Shown: positions 19,001 through 27,269 of the stretch, in pieces
How the letters are laid out: each line of letters opens with the position of its first letter
Position numbering within the stretch: position 1 is the stretch's first letter
Assembly: GCA_029866325.1 (NCBI GenBank)
Contig: JARWZO010000022.1
Span: forward strand, 32,689-96,688
Source: Fluviicola sp.
GTDB taxonomy: Bacteria > Bacteroidota > Bacteroidia > Flavobacteriales_D > Crocinitomicaceae
Length of the DNA: 64,000 nt
Direction of reading: 5' to 3'
The notes under the pieces: generated by a model
What the model saw: the letters and a program-made list of their open reading frames with translations, nothing else
Told to the model about the DNA's origin: nothing
The model's database searches: none
Made by a program: the position numbers and the translations under genes

Positions 19001-20488
19001 TCTGGCGTATCAAGTCATCCGTACTCATTTGTGATGCATGGTCCACGAGTTTTGGAATGGACATTTTCTAATATCTTATTACCAGATAGCACTACGAATG
19101 AAAATGCAAGTCATGGTTTTGTTACATTCACCGTTAATCAAAACCAAAATTTGGCAAATGGAACGCAAATTAATAATCGAGCCAATATATATTTCGATTT
19201 TAACGAGGCAATTGTTACAAATACAACTAATCATACCATTCAAGAGGACGTTAGAACCCTTGCTTGGATTGAACAAGATACAGTGAACGTAAATTTTTGC
19301 GGAAACAACACCTATTCTCGAAATGGCATAACCTATTCGAATAGCGGAACATATTTTCAACTTGTAGAAGGTGATTTTGGTATAGATACCTTAGTGAAAA
19401 TTATTTTTCAGCAAAATCTTGCTAGTAGTTCAACTATTATGGAATCTGTTTGTTCGAACTATATAGCTCCGGATAATCAAGTCTATTCTTCATCTGGAAT
19501 CTATTCGGCAATTATTCCAAATACTCATGGTTGCGATAGTCTCATTACAATTGATTTGACGGTTTTGCATCCGACATCAAGTACGATAAATGAAACGAGG
19601 TGCTCTAATTACACCACGCCGGACGGACAGGTTTATACGTCGTCGGGGATGTATTCAGCAATGATCCCCAATACCCAAGGTTGCGATAGTCTCATTACCA
19701 TTGATTTGACGATTTTACATCCAACTTCAAGTACGATAAACGAAACGAGGTGCTCCAATTACACCGCACCGGACGGACAAGTTTATACGTCGTCAGGAAT
19801 GTATACTGCTTTGATTTCGAATACCCAAGGTTGCGATAGTCTCATCACGATTGACCTGACTGTTTTGCATCCAACTTCAAGTACAATTACTGAAACTACT
19901 TGCTCCAATTACACTGCGCCGGACGGACAAGTTTATACATCTTCAGGAATATACACTGCATTGATTTCGAATACGCAGGGTTGCGATAGTATAATCACAA
20001 TTGATTTAACGATAGTTTCCATCATACCAACAATTACAAATAATAGTCCGAGTTTGCACGCTGATATGGATAATGCAGCATATCAATGGTTGGATTGTAG
20101 TAATTCATACATGCCAATTGCAGGAGAAACGAATCAGAATTTCACTGCAACGACCAACGGACTCTATGCTGTTCAAATTAACTTAAATTCTTGTTTGGAT
20201 ACTTCAGATTGTTTCTTGATTACGGGTGTTGGTCTTGAGCACCTTTCAGATGAACTAATAAAGTTGTACCCGAATCCTAGTAATGGTGAGTTTACTGTCG
20301 ACTTTGGTATATTGGTAAACAATGCCGGTCTTTTTGTGGAAGATATAACTGGAAGAATAGTTTATGAATCAGATAACATAACAGATCAAAAAGTAGATTT
20401 AAAACTGAAAGAAGCACCCGGGGCTTATTATGTAATTATTAAGTTCGCATCCGGTGAAATACAAAAACTTAAATTGATTTTGGAATAA
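16019..20488 (+). CDS. Large T9SS-secreted SBBP/Cna-B-like surface protein
   Basis: 1489 residues. A signal peptide is followed by SBBP-like repeats (about 25-490: recurrent GNFLWVKxxG and IDFDPG). Two Cna-B/SdrD-type modules follow (about 495-565 and 585-650), then a DUF7619-like 'YDPNxK..P.G' domain (about 930-1075). Four 50-residue repeats occupy 1137-1336, and the C-terminus carries a type A sorting domain (LYPNPSNGEFTV...). It is probably an adhesive or structural cell-surface protein. The DNA is visibly more AT-rich than neighbours, and 70-bp direct repeats bracket the gene, suggesting later arrival at this site. Confidence 0.85.
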   Translation: MKLLLLFPMIMFMFSIGLSQVPEINWGLGIGGNGWDASRCIVYDSHKNVYVTGSFRDTMDFDAGAGMAPLVSNGLQDTYLLKLDSLGNFLWVKQFGSTADDIGYSIVITELDEVLLTGNFNETIDFDPGIGQFLFSPTSDGTTSTGFILKLDSNGNFSWVKKMGGDIKIVLDKDKNVLVYGGFSGTKDFDPSPTTSFNLSAITSSYGVTDIFVAKLDSNFNFLWAFKYGSYLDESASGVQTDSVGNVYVVGSLRATIDFDPGPGVFNMQAGYLGVVATYIDVFFAKYSPTGNFIWAKRIGSEGHDMPSGFQMDRNANLYISGTYFGVVDFDPNAGTYYFDTQVLGGAFLAKYDSNGSFLWANAHKASRMAMDLHTSGDIVVAGSFGTTIGNNTPLDFDPGSNVFNLTSVGGIDGYLAVYNQWGTFQYAKRFGGSALEYPNSITVDDDGELYLSGAFKTGSINVGEEQNPVLYNSHSHTDDIFVLKLKRPAGVTGKVYLDTNQNCNLDFGEIPVSAIGLTIQPGNIHVTSNIHGVWYLDSLPIGNYTITINLPNNYSSNCGLVQNFSIQDTAISFSAPSFGVTSNFGFIEGTIFNDLNANCIKDAYEPGIPNRLALIQPGNQVVQTNSLGYYKSDTLAIGNYSITVDTNGNWGASCINTFTVNNVPWGGPIIPTNIGLISAVPCARPLVSINSSRVRPCFNGSVNVHAKNLPYATASLTNAYVIVEMDSLINIISASMPYTNLGNGQYRVDLGTLNPGQESIIQFYCHYSCQMIVGRTYCFDATLYPINSCVYDTVPASLPPDFSPCTLPWDHSSLSVDGYCQNDSIYFSVTNNGLPGYGDMDCYSPVRIYIDGSYILMDSVQLAGGETSIFSFSADGRTWRFEADQHPLHPGNSHPNFTIEACGNLSNWTPNLVNLLPPDDADQFVDIECVLARLSYDPNVKTGYPLGVGTTNNVSSNGQIDYVIDFQNTGTDTAFTVVIRDTLEMDLDIFTVQSGVSSHPYSFVMHGPRVLEWTFSNILLPDSTTNENASHGFVTFTVNQNQNLANGTQINNRANIYFDFNEAIVTNTTNHTIQEDVRTLAWIEQDTVNVNFCGNNTYSRNGITYSNSGTYFQLVEGDFGIDTLVKIIFQQNLASSSTIMESVCSNYIAPDNQVYSSSGIYSAIIPNTHGCDSLITIDLTVLHPTSSTINETRCSNYTTPDGQVYTSSGMYSAMIPNTQGCDSLITIDLTILHPTSSTINETRCSNYTAPDGQVYTSSGMYTALISNTQGCDSLITIDLTVLHPTSSTITETTCSNYTAPDGQVYTSSGIYTALISNTQGCDSIITIDLTIVSIIPTITNNSPSLHADMDNAAYQWLDCSNSYMPIAGETNQNFTATTNGLYAVQINLNSCLDTSDCFLITGVGLEHLSDELIKLYPNPSNGEFTVDFGILVNNAGLFVEDITGRIVYESDNITDQKVDLKLKEAPGAYYVIIKFASGEIQKLKLILE
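19427..20026 (+). repeat. Four tandem 150-bp in-frame repeats
   Basis: Units start at 19427, 19577, 19727 and 19877, each coding 50 residues of the form SSTINETxCSNYTAPDGQVYxSSGxY...NTQGCDSLITIDLT. Units 2-4 are much closer to one another than to unit 1, which fits recent duplication inside the array. Each carries two Cys that could form a disulfide. Confidence 0.9.
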
Positions 20489-20607
20489 TAGATTGACAAT
20501 TCAAGTTTTACCAGTAAATGTTTTTATTAATTTCACGGAGTTCCGTCATCATCTTTGCTGACTGAGATTTATAAACACAAATTACTAGCGATTGCGATAC
20601 AATAGTT

Positions 20608-20677
20608 TTATTCCGGCGAATTGTATGACCTCTTTCCGTTTGAAAAGCGTAAATTCGATTGGGATGAGGAAGTGTAG
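20608..20677 (+). repeat. 70-bp perfect direct repeat, copy 2
   Basis: Identical to 15767-15836. This copy does not code in the DUF1402 frame here, but supplies the start codon (ATG 20664) and upstream context of the phosphodiester-glycosidase-like gene. Confidence 0.97.
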
Positions 20678-21548
20678 CGAATGGATTGTTGGAGGAATGC
20701 TTGTGTTGACAAGTTTGACTTCTTGTGCACAGTCTACACCTCCAATAAGTGATTCCATACCGCCACCTCGGGATAGCACAAAAGTTGTGATCGGATGGGA
20801 ATCGTTGGCTGAAGGCGTGGATTTCTGTGAAACCGATGCTCCGTTTGAATCTGTGGTCAACGATTCCAAATTAACAATTCTGAGAATCAATCCCTCAAAA
20901 GTAAATTTCGAATTGTACTGCGCTACCGGCTTGGATAAAAAAGCCAGAACCGTAAAAGAATGGGCCGATACCTTTGATTTGGACATTGTTTTCAACGCCG
21001 GAATGTATGATTTAGCGAATAAACTGGTCAGTCGCGGGTATTTGAAAAGCGGAAAACACGTCAACCAAGGTACCATTCATCCAACGTTCAATTCCATGCT
21101 TGCTTTTCATCCGGTAGATAGTGTGAAAGGGTTGTCTTACGATATCATTGACTTGGAATGTACACCATGGCAAACAGCAAAATCAACCTATCACAGTTAT
21201 GCTCAAGGTCTGCGAATGCTTGATTGCGACGGAAATCCGATGAACTGGAAAAAACGCAAACAATCTTGCAGTATGCTAGTAGCGGCAAAAGACGAAGAAG
21301 GAAATCTATTCCTCGTTTTTACCCGTTCTCCTTATTTGCACAACGATATGATCCGGATCTTGAAACTCTTTCCGATGAAATTGATCAATGCCATTTACAT
21401 GGAAGGTGGTCCGGAAACGAGTTTGTATGTAAATGTTGGTGAGACACAAATCGAAAAAGTAGGGAGTTACGTTTCCCAAACATACGAAAACGATGCTAAC
21501 GACCATTTTTGGAAGTTGCCCAATGTGATTGGGATTCGGTTGAAATAA
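20664..21548 (+). CDS. Phosphodiester glycosidase-like (NAGPA/DUF2233) lipoprotein
   Basis: 294 residues from ATG 20664, which gives a lipoprotein signal (MRKCSEWIVGGMLVLTSLTSC). A longer frame from 20592 would include non-native repeat DNA. The body carries DUF2233/NAGPA features: VFNAGMYD near the N-terminal side, SMLVAAKDEEGN, and the conserved IYMEGGPETSLYVN segment. The family hydrolyses GlcNAc-1-phosphodiesters on glycoproteins or wall polymers. It probably acts in the periplasm. Its start lies inside repeat copy 2 and would have overlapped the DUF1402 stop by 14 bp before the insertion. Confidence 0.75.
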   Translation: MRKCSEWIVGGMLVLTSLTSCAQSTPPISDSIPPPRDSTKVVIGWESLAEGVDFCETDAPFESVVNDSKLTILRINPSKVNFELYCATGLDKKARTVKEWADTFDLDIVFNAGMYDLANKLVSRGYLKSGKHVNQGTIHPTFNSMLAFHPVDSVKGLSYDIIDLECTPWQTAKSTYHSYAQGLRMLDCDGNPMNWKKRKQSCSMLVAAKDEEGNLFLVFTRSPYLHNDMIRILKLFPMKLINAIYMEGGPETSLYVNVGETQIEKVGSYVSQTYENDANDHFWKLPNVIGIRLK

Positions 21549-21572
21549 GGATTCAGTTCCTTTTCTTATCAT

Positions 21573-21580
21573 TACCTTTG
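21573..21580 (+). promoter_or_regulatory. TAnnTTTG -7 element 5 nt before acyltransferase start
   Basis: TACCTTTG ends 5 nt before ATG 21586, predicting a leaderless or near-leaderless transcript if the -7 assignment is right. Otherwise translation may begin at the in-frame ATG at 21619. Confidence 0.45.
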
Positions 21581-21585
21581 TGCCG

Positions 21586-22752
21586 ATGTTTAAAAACAGC
21601 CTTCGGGAAATCTTTAAAATGGATCACAATGCGTCGAATCGAATTTTCGGATTGGATTTTTTGCGTTTTGTGGCCATTACAATGGTGATTTTGGGGCATG
21701 GAACAGTGGTGTTGCCACCGGCGCTCAAACCTGCTATTCAACGCTACATGCTCGATGGAGTTGCTATTTTTTTTGTTTTGAGCGGTTTTTTGATTGGTGG
21801 TATTCTCATTCGTCAACTGGAAAAAGGAAACAAAAGCTGGTCTGATCTAGTCTATTTCTGGAAACGACGTTGGCTCAGAACCATTCCTGCTTATTTCTTC
21901 GTGCTGACAGCTATTTTGGTGTATACACTCATTGTAATGCCCGAACGCTTTCCGGATCAATGGTATCAGTTTTACTTATTTTGTCAGAATTTGCTGCATC
22001 CGCGACCTGAGTTTTACGGCGAAGCGTGGAGTTTGAGTGTGGAAGAATGGTTTTATTTAATTGTGCCGTCACTTCTTTTTGGCGGAATAGCACTGTTTAA
22101 AGCGAAACCAAAGCACATGGTACTTGCGGTAATCTTTATCGTTACAGCAGCAGCAATTACCTACCGTTATTTGTTGTTTGAACAACTTATTCATGATGAA
22201 AGCATTGGTTCTTTCAAGGAACTAAAAAAAATCGGTGACGGTTTGATTACCTACCGTATTTTACCACGGTTGGATGCACTGATGTTTGGTGTAATGGGCG
22301 CTTATTTGTTGCATTATTTCCCCGCGGTTTGGCGCTTATGGAAATTACCTGTTCGTTTCCTGTTATTTGTAACCGGTTGGATTATTCTTTACTCGGTAAA
22401 ACGTGATAACGCAGTCGATTTTGTACTTTATGATGCCGTTTGGTCACATGTAATCAAAGCAGGTGCCGTGCTCATCATGTTGCCTTTCTTATCGTTGTTT
22501 GTGTTGCGGCCTAACTGGATAACCCGTTTCATCACCTTCATTAGCCTCATTTCCTATTCCATGTATCTGGTGAATTGGAAAGTGGTGTTGATCATGATTA
22601 TGAAAAACGGAATCTACCAGCAGTTTGAAGGACCTTGGACGGTAACCGCACACTGGGGAATGGATTATTGCTTGTTTTGGGGAATCACCATTGTGTTATC
22701 GTACCTCATTTACAATCTGATCGAAGTGCCATTTATGCATTTGCGAAAATAA
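21586..22752 (+). CDS. Acyltransferase 3 family membrane protein (OafA/YrhL type)
   Basis: 388 residues from ATG 21586, with about ten membrane helices. FGLDFLRFVAITMVILGHG near the N-terminus contains the family's catalytic-type His. LDGVAIFFVLSGFLIGG, the RRWLRTIPAYF arginine cluster and the FYGEAWSLSVEEWFY motif are diagnostic. Members O-acylate exopolysaccharide, LPS or peptidoglycan sugars at the inner membrane. It stands alone after the phosphodiester-glycosidase gene with its own predicted promoter. Confidence 0.9.
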   Translation: MFKNSLREIFKMDHNASNRIFGLDFLRFVAITMVILGHGTVVLPPALKPAIQRYMLDGVAIFFVLSGFLIGGILIRQLEKGNKSWSDLVYFWKRRWLRTIPAYFFVLTAILVYTLIVMPERFPDQWYQFYLFCQNLLHPRPEFYGEAWSLSVEEWFYLIVPSLLFGGIALFKAKPKHMVLAVIFIVTAAAITYRYLLFEQLIHDESIGSFKELKKIGDGLITYRILPRLDALMFGVMGAYLLHYFPAVWRLWKLPVRFLLFVTGWIILYSVKRDNAVDFVLYDAVWSHVIKAGAVLIMLPFLSLFVLRPNWITRFITFISLISYSMYLVNWKVVLIMIMKNGIYQQFEGPWTVTAHWGMDYCLFWGITIVLSYLIYNLIEVPFMHLRK

Positions 22753-22835
22753 ACCACTGATTTTTCCTCATAAAGGAGAGTATTCTGTGCAAAAATGAGT
22801 CTTGAATTTTTTTAATCAGAGAGAGGAAATCGACA

Positions 22836-23237
22836 TCAATTATCTTCTTCAACCCATTGCACCAATAGGTTCATCACTGTAGAAAGCGCTTCGGCATTTG
22901 CTAACACTTGCTCCAAACTCGTAAATGAAATAGATTTTCGGGTATCGGTAAACTTACCTCCAAGCAAACCTGTAGGGTCAGTGATCTTTGCTCCGTTCGG
23001 GAAAATGAGTAACACTTCATCCTTCCTCCGAAGGTGAAACACCACCAAATCACCTTTGTAGGTTTTCGGATCGGCATTTTTCAGTTCTACGGTATAATAA
23101 AACGCCGGAGAGTTCCATTTGATCTGTTCACCGATCATGGGATTGGCTGAAAGAAGAAAATCGCGCAATTGTTCAGCCGCGTCTTTCAACGGGTGATCCA
23201 ATTGCGCGAAATATGCTGTTACAGATGCTTCGTGCAA
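22836..23237 (-). CDS. DUF1801 domain protein with TTG start
   Basis: 133 residues. VTAYFAQLDHPLKDAAEQLRDFL and GEQIKWNSPAFYY...GDLVVFHLRRKDEVLLIF are typical of DUF1801 (YdhG-like) proteins of unknown function. The only possible start is TTG 23237, because the upstream T9SS gene's TAA (23247-23249) is in the same reading frame just four codons earlier. It is therefore probably translated by re-initiation from the upstream gene. Confidence 0.75.
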   Translation of the reverse strand: MHEASVTAYFAQLDHPLKDAAEQLRDFLLSANPMIGEQIKWNSPAFYYTVELKNADPKTYKGDLVVFHLRRKDEVLLIFPNGAKITDPTGLLGGKFTDTRKSISFTSLEQVLANAEALSTVMNLLVQWVEEDN

Positions 23238-23246
23238 AACGAGAAA

Positions 23247-25007
23247 TTACTTGGTATACAGTTGGAAAAATCCGTGTGCTGTATACAAATTGTCTTTCAC
23301 ATCATCGTATTCGTATTTCTCACTTGTTGGAGTAACAAGGTAAAAGTAAACACCTTCGGTGAGTTGTTTTCCACCTTTGTCAATACCCATCCAGTCGTTT
23401 TGATAGTCACCGTTTTCATAAACGATATTTCCCCAACGATTGAAAATAGTGAGAGAAACCTTGTCGTAATCTTCCCAATTGGTAATGATTAATGCATCAT
23501 TGGTTCCATCGCCATTGGCAGTCATTACATTGGGTACGATCAACGGACATTGATTGTAAACGTTGATAGGTGAAATATCGACTGTTTTTCCGCAGGCATC
23601 CGAAATAATAATGTTAAACTGATTGAGGTTCGGCCCCACCATATTCGGTAAAACCGTTACTGTATCGTTGTTTGGGAAAAATCCAGGTCCCCAGTTGTAA
23701 TTGAAAGGAGGTCTTCCGTTTTCTACATAACACCACAATTGTGTTGTTTCACCCTGATCGGCACAGAAATTGGTCGAATCGAGGTAGGTAACTACCATGT
23801 CAATATAGTCAGTGATTTCAATTGAAATAGAAGTTGTATCGAATGTTCCGTCACATGGATGTTCAATAATAATGTTGAACTCAACGGTTTCCACTCCTTC
23901 AACTAATCCGTCAAGGAAAGCGGTGATTCCTATCGTATCAGAGAATACACCAGTCGGAATGGTCAATGTATCAGGAATGTAGCTGTAATCTGTTCCATTG
24001 ATAGCTGTTCCGCTTAACAATACCTGTACAACAAGCGTTGTAGTGGTATCTGTTCTTGAAACGATAAATCCGGAGAAACCGCAATCTTCTATCAAGTTGG
24101 CAGTTCCGGTAACGTCAACTTCTACTGGTATTTCAACTTCGCAGGCAACTACCCGGTAACCAAACGTTCTTGTTTTTGTATTGATCAAGACACCATTTCG
24201 GTATTCTTTCACAGCAACTCCTGCAACGTACGTTCCTATGAGATTCGGTGAGAAATCCATCATTCCTGTAACAGGATCAATGGTGACACTCGATCCGGCG
24301 CCAAACGGCACTAATGCCGAATAAGTTGGTTCCCAAATAACATCCGAATAGGGTGGGGCTGTTTCTAAAGGATTAGCATCCAATGAACTTCCTCCGGAAA
24401 AAGGTGCAATAACTTCGTAGGCCAGTGAGTCACCATCTGGGTCGAAAGCCGAGTGATCGAATGTAAGTGTGTTATTGTTACACAAAACCAAAGGCGGGTA
24501 ATTGACAAAACGCGCTCCTTGATTGTGTACATTCGTTAAGGCGCTCCCGGGTACAAAAGTGGTCAGTGTAATTCCGTTATCTCCCGGATTGGTGATGTTA
24601 TCGATGTTATTGGCCCAGCAACATCGCTGATACGTAATGAAATATCCTCCAACATCAAATGGAAGTGTTACGGTATCAATGTAAATGGCACGTTCGATAC
24701 ATATATCGTTTGGAGGTGTTACACATGGGTCGTCATAAACAACAGGCAAAATATTACGGCTTGAAATATCCACCGAAAAATCTGACCACAGTGCACCGTT
24801 TCCATAAAAAATACGGTACTGAAGCGGATTATCGAAGTCAGAGTTACCCGGTCCGCAATCACGATAAATTTCAAATGTGATTTTGTATTGATTGTTTCCT
24901 AGTGAATCGTAGTAGATTTCTCCGCCAACAATGTGTGTAGCCTTGGCACTCAATGAAAACATACATGTGGTCAGGGCAAAAAGGAAAAGGTTAAAGTAAT
25001 TTTTCAT
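23247..25007 (-). CDS. T9SS type B-sorted large surface protein
   Basis: 586 residues with a signal peptide. The N-terminal ~280 residues (THIVGGEIYYDSLG...FEIYRDCGPGN...QRCCWANNI) match a domain common in Bacteroidetes surface proteins. A Calx-beta-like segment follows, at about 300-400. The C-terminal 100 residues (VPNVMTANGDGTND...IFNRWGNIVYENGDY...GVYFYLV) are a gliding-motility-associated type B sorting domain. It is probably exported and retained at the cell surface or in a complex; exact role unknown. The DUF1801 gene follows in the same frame. Confidence 0.85.
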   Translation of the reverse strand: MKNYFNLFLFALTTCMFSLSAKATHIVGGEIYYDSLGNNQYKITFEIYRDCGPGNSDFDNPLQYRIFYGNGALWSDFSVDISSRNILPVVYDDPCVTPPNDICIERAIYIDTVTLPFDVGGYFITYQRCCWANNIDNITNPGDNGITLTTFVPGSALTNVHNQGARFVNYPPLVLCNNNTLTFDHSAFDPDGDSLAYEVIAPFSGGSSLDANPLETAPPYSDVIWEPTYSALVPFGAGSSVTIDPVTGMMDFSPNLIGTYVAGVAVKEYRNGVLINTKTRTFGYRVVACEVEIPVEVDVTGTANLIEDCGFSGFIVSRTDTTTTLVVQVLLSGTAINGTDYSYIPDTLTIPTGVFSDTIGITAFLDGLVEGVETVEFNIIIEHPCDGTFDTTSISIEITDYIDMVVTYLDSTNFCADQGETTQLWCYVENGRPPFNYNWGPGFFPNNDTVTVLPNMVGPNLNQFNIIISDACGKTVDISPINVYNQCPLIVPNVMTANGDGTNDALIITNWEDYDKVSLTIFNRWGNIVYENGDYQNDWMGIDKGGKQLTEGVYFYLVTPTSEKYEYDDVKDNLYTAHGFFQLYTK

Positions 25008-25078
25008 GATACTATTTTGGGCTTTCTTGCAACTAAAATACGTTTTTTAGCAGGTAAAGGTTGCGTGGGGTATTGTTT

Positions 25079-25711
25079 TTATTTCGAATTTGCTGTTTTT
25101 CGTATCCCTTTTAAAATCAGGATGGAAGGAATCCAGCTTAACACGGCGGCAGTATTGTAAGCGGAATTCCCCATAAAATCGAGCTCATGAAACAATACAA
25201 GTAGCAAGCGTAATAAGATAGCCGAAGCCAATAAGGCCAGCACTTCGCGCATCCAATGTTTGTGTGTCAATACATCTTGCTTTCGGATGGCAAAGTAGCC
25301 TTGTAACGCTGCAAATCCAGTATATCCGGCCAACAAAAAGAAGATCAATTTCCCTAAAATACCCCCAAAGGCATAATAGCTTAAAATCCACCCTGAGGGA
25401 ACAACGAGTGCGAGTAAAACGATTAAGCTGGTTTTTCCTAAAAGCCGGTGAATCTTCGGTTTTCGTTCTACTCTAAAAATCACCAGTAAACTGATTAGTA
25501 ACAACACAATTGGAGCTGAAGCTGCGTGAACCGCCAACCCAACGGGAAACCAGTAGGAATCGAACAAGCCTTCTTTTCCAAGCAAATAACCTTTATCAAA
25601 GTCAGGATGCAGGTATGAAATACCCACCAACGCAATAAAAACGTTGAATGAGTTGAGAAAAAGGAAAAACAGCAGCTTAACCGGCCATAACCATGTAACG
25701 CTGTTCTTCAT
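25079..25711 (-). CDS. DUF2306-like membrane protein
   Basis: 210 residues with six or seven hydrophobic helices. The KIHRLLGK motif (about 100) and HKHWMREVLALLAS (about 155) correspond to conserved HRxxG and HxxWM elements of DUF2306 proteins, possibly heme- or metal-associated. It begins 35 bp inside the end of the upstream YARHG lipoprotein gene, so the two are translationally linked. Function unknown. Confidence 0.75.
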   Translation of the reverse strand: MKNSVTWLWPVKLLFFLFLNSFNVFIALVGISYLHPDFDKGYLLGKEGLFDSYWFPVGLAVHAASAPIVLLLISLLVIFRVERKPKIHRLLGKTSLIVLLALVVPSGWILSYYAFGGILGKLIFFLLAGYTGFAALQGYFAIRKQDVLTHKHWMREVLALLASAILLRLLLVLFHELDFMGNSAYNTAAVLSWIPSILILKGIRKTANSK

Positions 25712-27269
25712 GTATGTAGGCTTCGGGATTCGACTTCAATTCTTTTTCCAATTGTTGGATCAACTGCAGGTTTTTCTTCTCAATAGGGGAGAGTAAACCA
25801 TTGACACTCGTGCGTTTCGGTTTATACCATTTGAACGATTTAAAAACAGCGGTTAATTCAGGATCGGTGAATTTCATCCCGTGACGGGCATAAATCTCAT
25901 TCCGCATATACGCCAAATCGGTCAGGGAAACATGATCGGTGTAAACGTTTATAGGTACTCCCCCCATGTCTTCGTCGTAAATTTCTGAATTGGCAATCTC
26001 TTCATCATTCAATCCGTGTGTAAAACAGCCTTTGAAATGCTCTTTGGTAAGCACAATCGCGGCAGTCATTGGGAATAACCCATTTCCGAGTGAAGTAACA
26101 CTTCCGTCAGCCGCAATATTGTAATATTCATACTTTGTATACCATTGGTAAGAAATGCCACCTATTTTGTTTTCAACGTAGTTGCGCACTTCCACCATAC
26201 TGTCGTTGAGGAATTTCACTTTTGGTGTTGACAAATCGTTGGAACAGGTATTCATCAGCATGTAGTTATCATAGCTAAAGAGTTCTTTGGAAGCTTTCAC
26301 CGTGTTTTTGGTATCGAAGGTGGTTAAGAAACGGCTATGTGTTTCCGAGCCGCGTGCTTCCGAAACGTATTTGTAGAAAGAAGTAAGCATAGAGTAACTG
26401 TTTTCACTTCTTTTACGACTGTCAATCACGTTTATATCCAATGAATCTTTTCCGAATTCCGACCATTTTAAACCACCTGTAAAGGATATATCCGGAATAA
26501 ATTTGAGGCGTTGCAAGTAGGAAGGGGAAACAATCATTGCATAAGCATACGAAAGGAAATACTCATCGCTGAAATAATCGAACGGTTCCGTAGAAACCCA
26601 CATGCCGAATTGTTCGCTTTCGAGGTTGAAACGGTATGTCTTAAGCAAACGCGCATAGTTCGGTGCCGGTTGATCGTCTGCAAACGCTTTGGAAGTTCCG
26701 TCGGCATATATTTTATAGAAAGAACTACCTTTTTGCCCGATAGCAATGTATTCCATGATCTTGCTTGGGTAAATGGCGTCGTATTCGGGTTGGATGATTT
26801 TGTTCTTATCGTAATTGAACAAGCCGTATTTACCGTTTTGCTTCAACTCCATGTGATCATCTACGATAAAGCCAGGATTTCCGATGCGTTCGTAATCCTG
26901 TGCCAGTAATTGATTTCCTTTCGAATCCATCAATCCGAAACGCAATTTGGTGGAAATTTTATTTTCGGAAGCATACACTTCTTGTCTATTTTGGGTCAAG
27001 AAAAAAGTGCCTCTATACGTGTTTGCAAAATACGAAACGCGTTTGTTTTTTTTCTTTGCGAGTTTATAACCGTTTAGAATTTGGTTACTGAATGGGTGTT
27101 TATCACTCAGTTCAAAGAAACCCAACTCTCGTGAGGTGGTATCTTCACCCGGTTCGGCTACTACGTCGGCTGTTTCAGGTTTTGTAGAAGCTTCCTCGCC
27201 CGAACAGGCAACAATGATTCCGGCAACAAGTAGAACGGTAAAGTAGAGTAAACTCAAACGCTTATTCAT
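25677..27269 (-). CDS. YARHG-domain lipoprotein
   Basis: 530 residues with a lipobox (LLVAGIIVAC). Near the N-terminus, two or three WG/KWG-like beta repeats occur (GLMDSKGNQLLAQDYERI, YGLFNYDKNKIIQPEYDAI). The C-terminal ~80 residues form a YARHG domain (LAYMRNEIYARHGMKFTDPEL...FKWYKP), an extracellular peptide-binding-type module. It is an envelope protein; partner unknown. Upstream lies a 331-bp noncoding stretch. Confidence 0.8.
   Translation of the reverse strand: MNKRLSLLYFTVLLVAGIIVACSGEEASTKPETADVVAEPGEDTTSRELGFFELSDKHPFSNQILNGYKLAKKKNKRVSYFANTYRGTFFLTQNRQEVYASENKISTKLRFGLMDSKGNQLLAQDYERIGNPGFIVDDHMELKQNGKYGLFNYDKNKIIQPEYDAIYPSKIMEYIAIGQKGSSFYKIYADGTSKAFADDQPAPNYARLLKTYRFNLESEQFGMWVSTEPFDYFSDEYFLSYAYAMIVSPSYLQRLKFIPDISFTGGLKWSEFGKDSLDINVIDSRKRSENSYSMLTSFYKYVSEARGSETHSRFLTTFDTKNTVKASKELFSYDNYMLMNTCSNDLSTPKVKFLNDSMVEVRNYVENKIGGISYQWYTKYEYYNIAADGSVTSLGNGLFPMTAAIVLTKEHFKGCFTHGLNDEEIANSEIYDEDMGGVPINVYTDHVSLTDLAYMRNEIYARHGMKFTDPELTAVFKSFKWYKPKRTSVNGLLSPIEKKNLQLIQQLEKELKSNPEAYIHEEQRYMVMAG

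Noticed and set aside
19427..20026. Possible CRISPR-like array
   Set aside because: The repeats are in frame, contiguous (150 bp with no spacers) and inside a coding gene.
15837..20607. Insertion sequence or prophage between the 70-bp repeats
   Set aside because: There is no transposase, integrase or terminal inverted repeat; the only gene is a T9SS surface protein.
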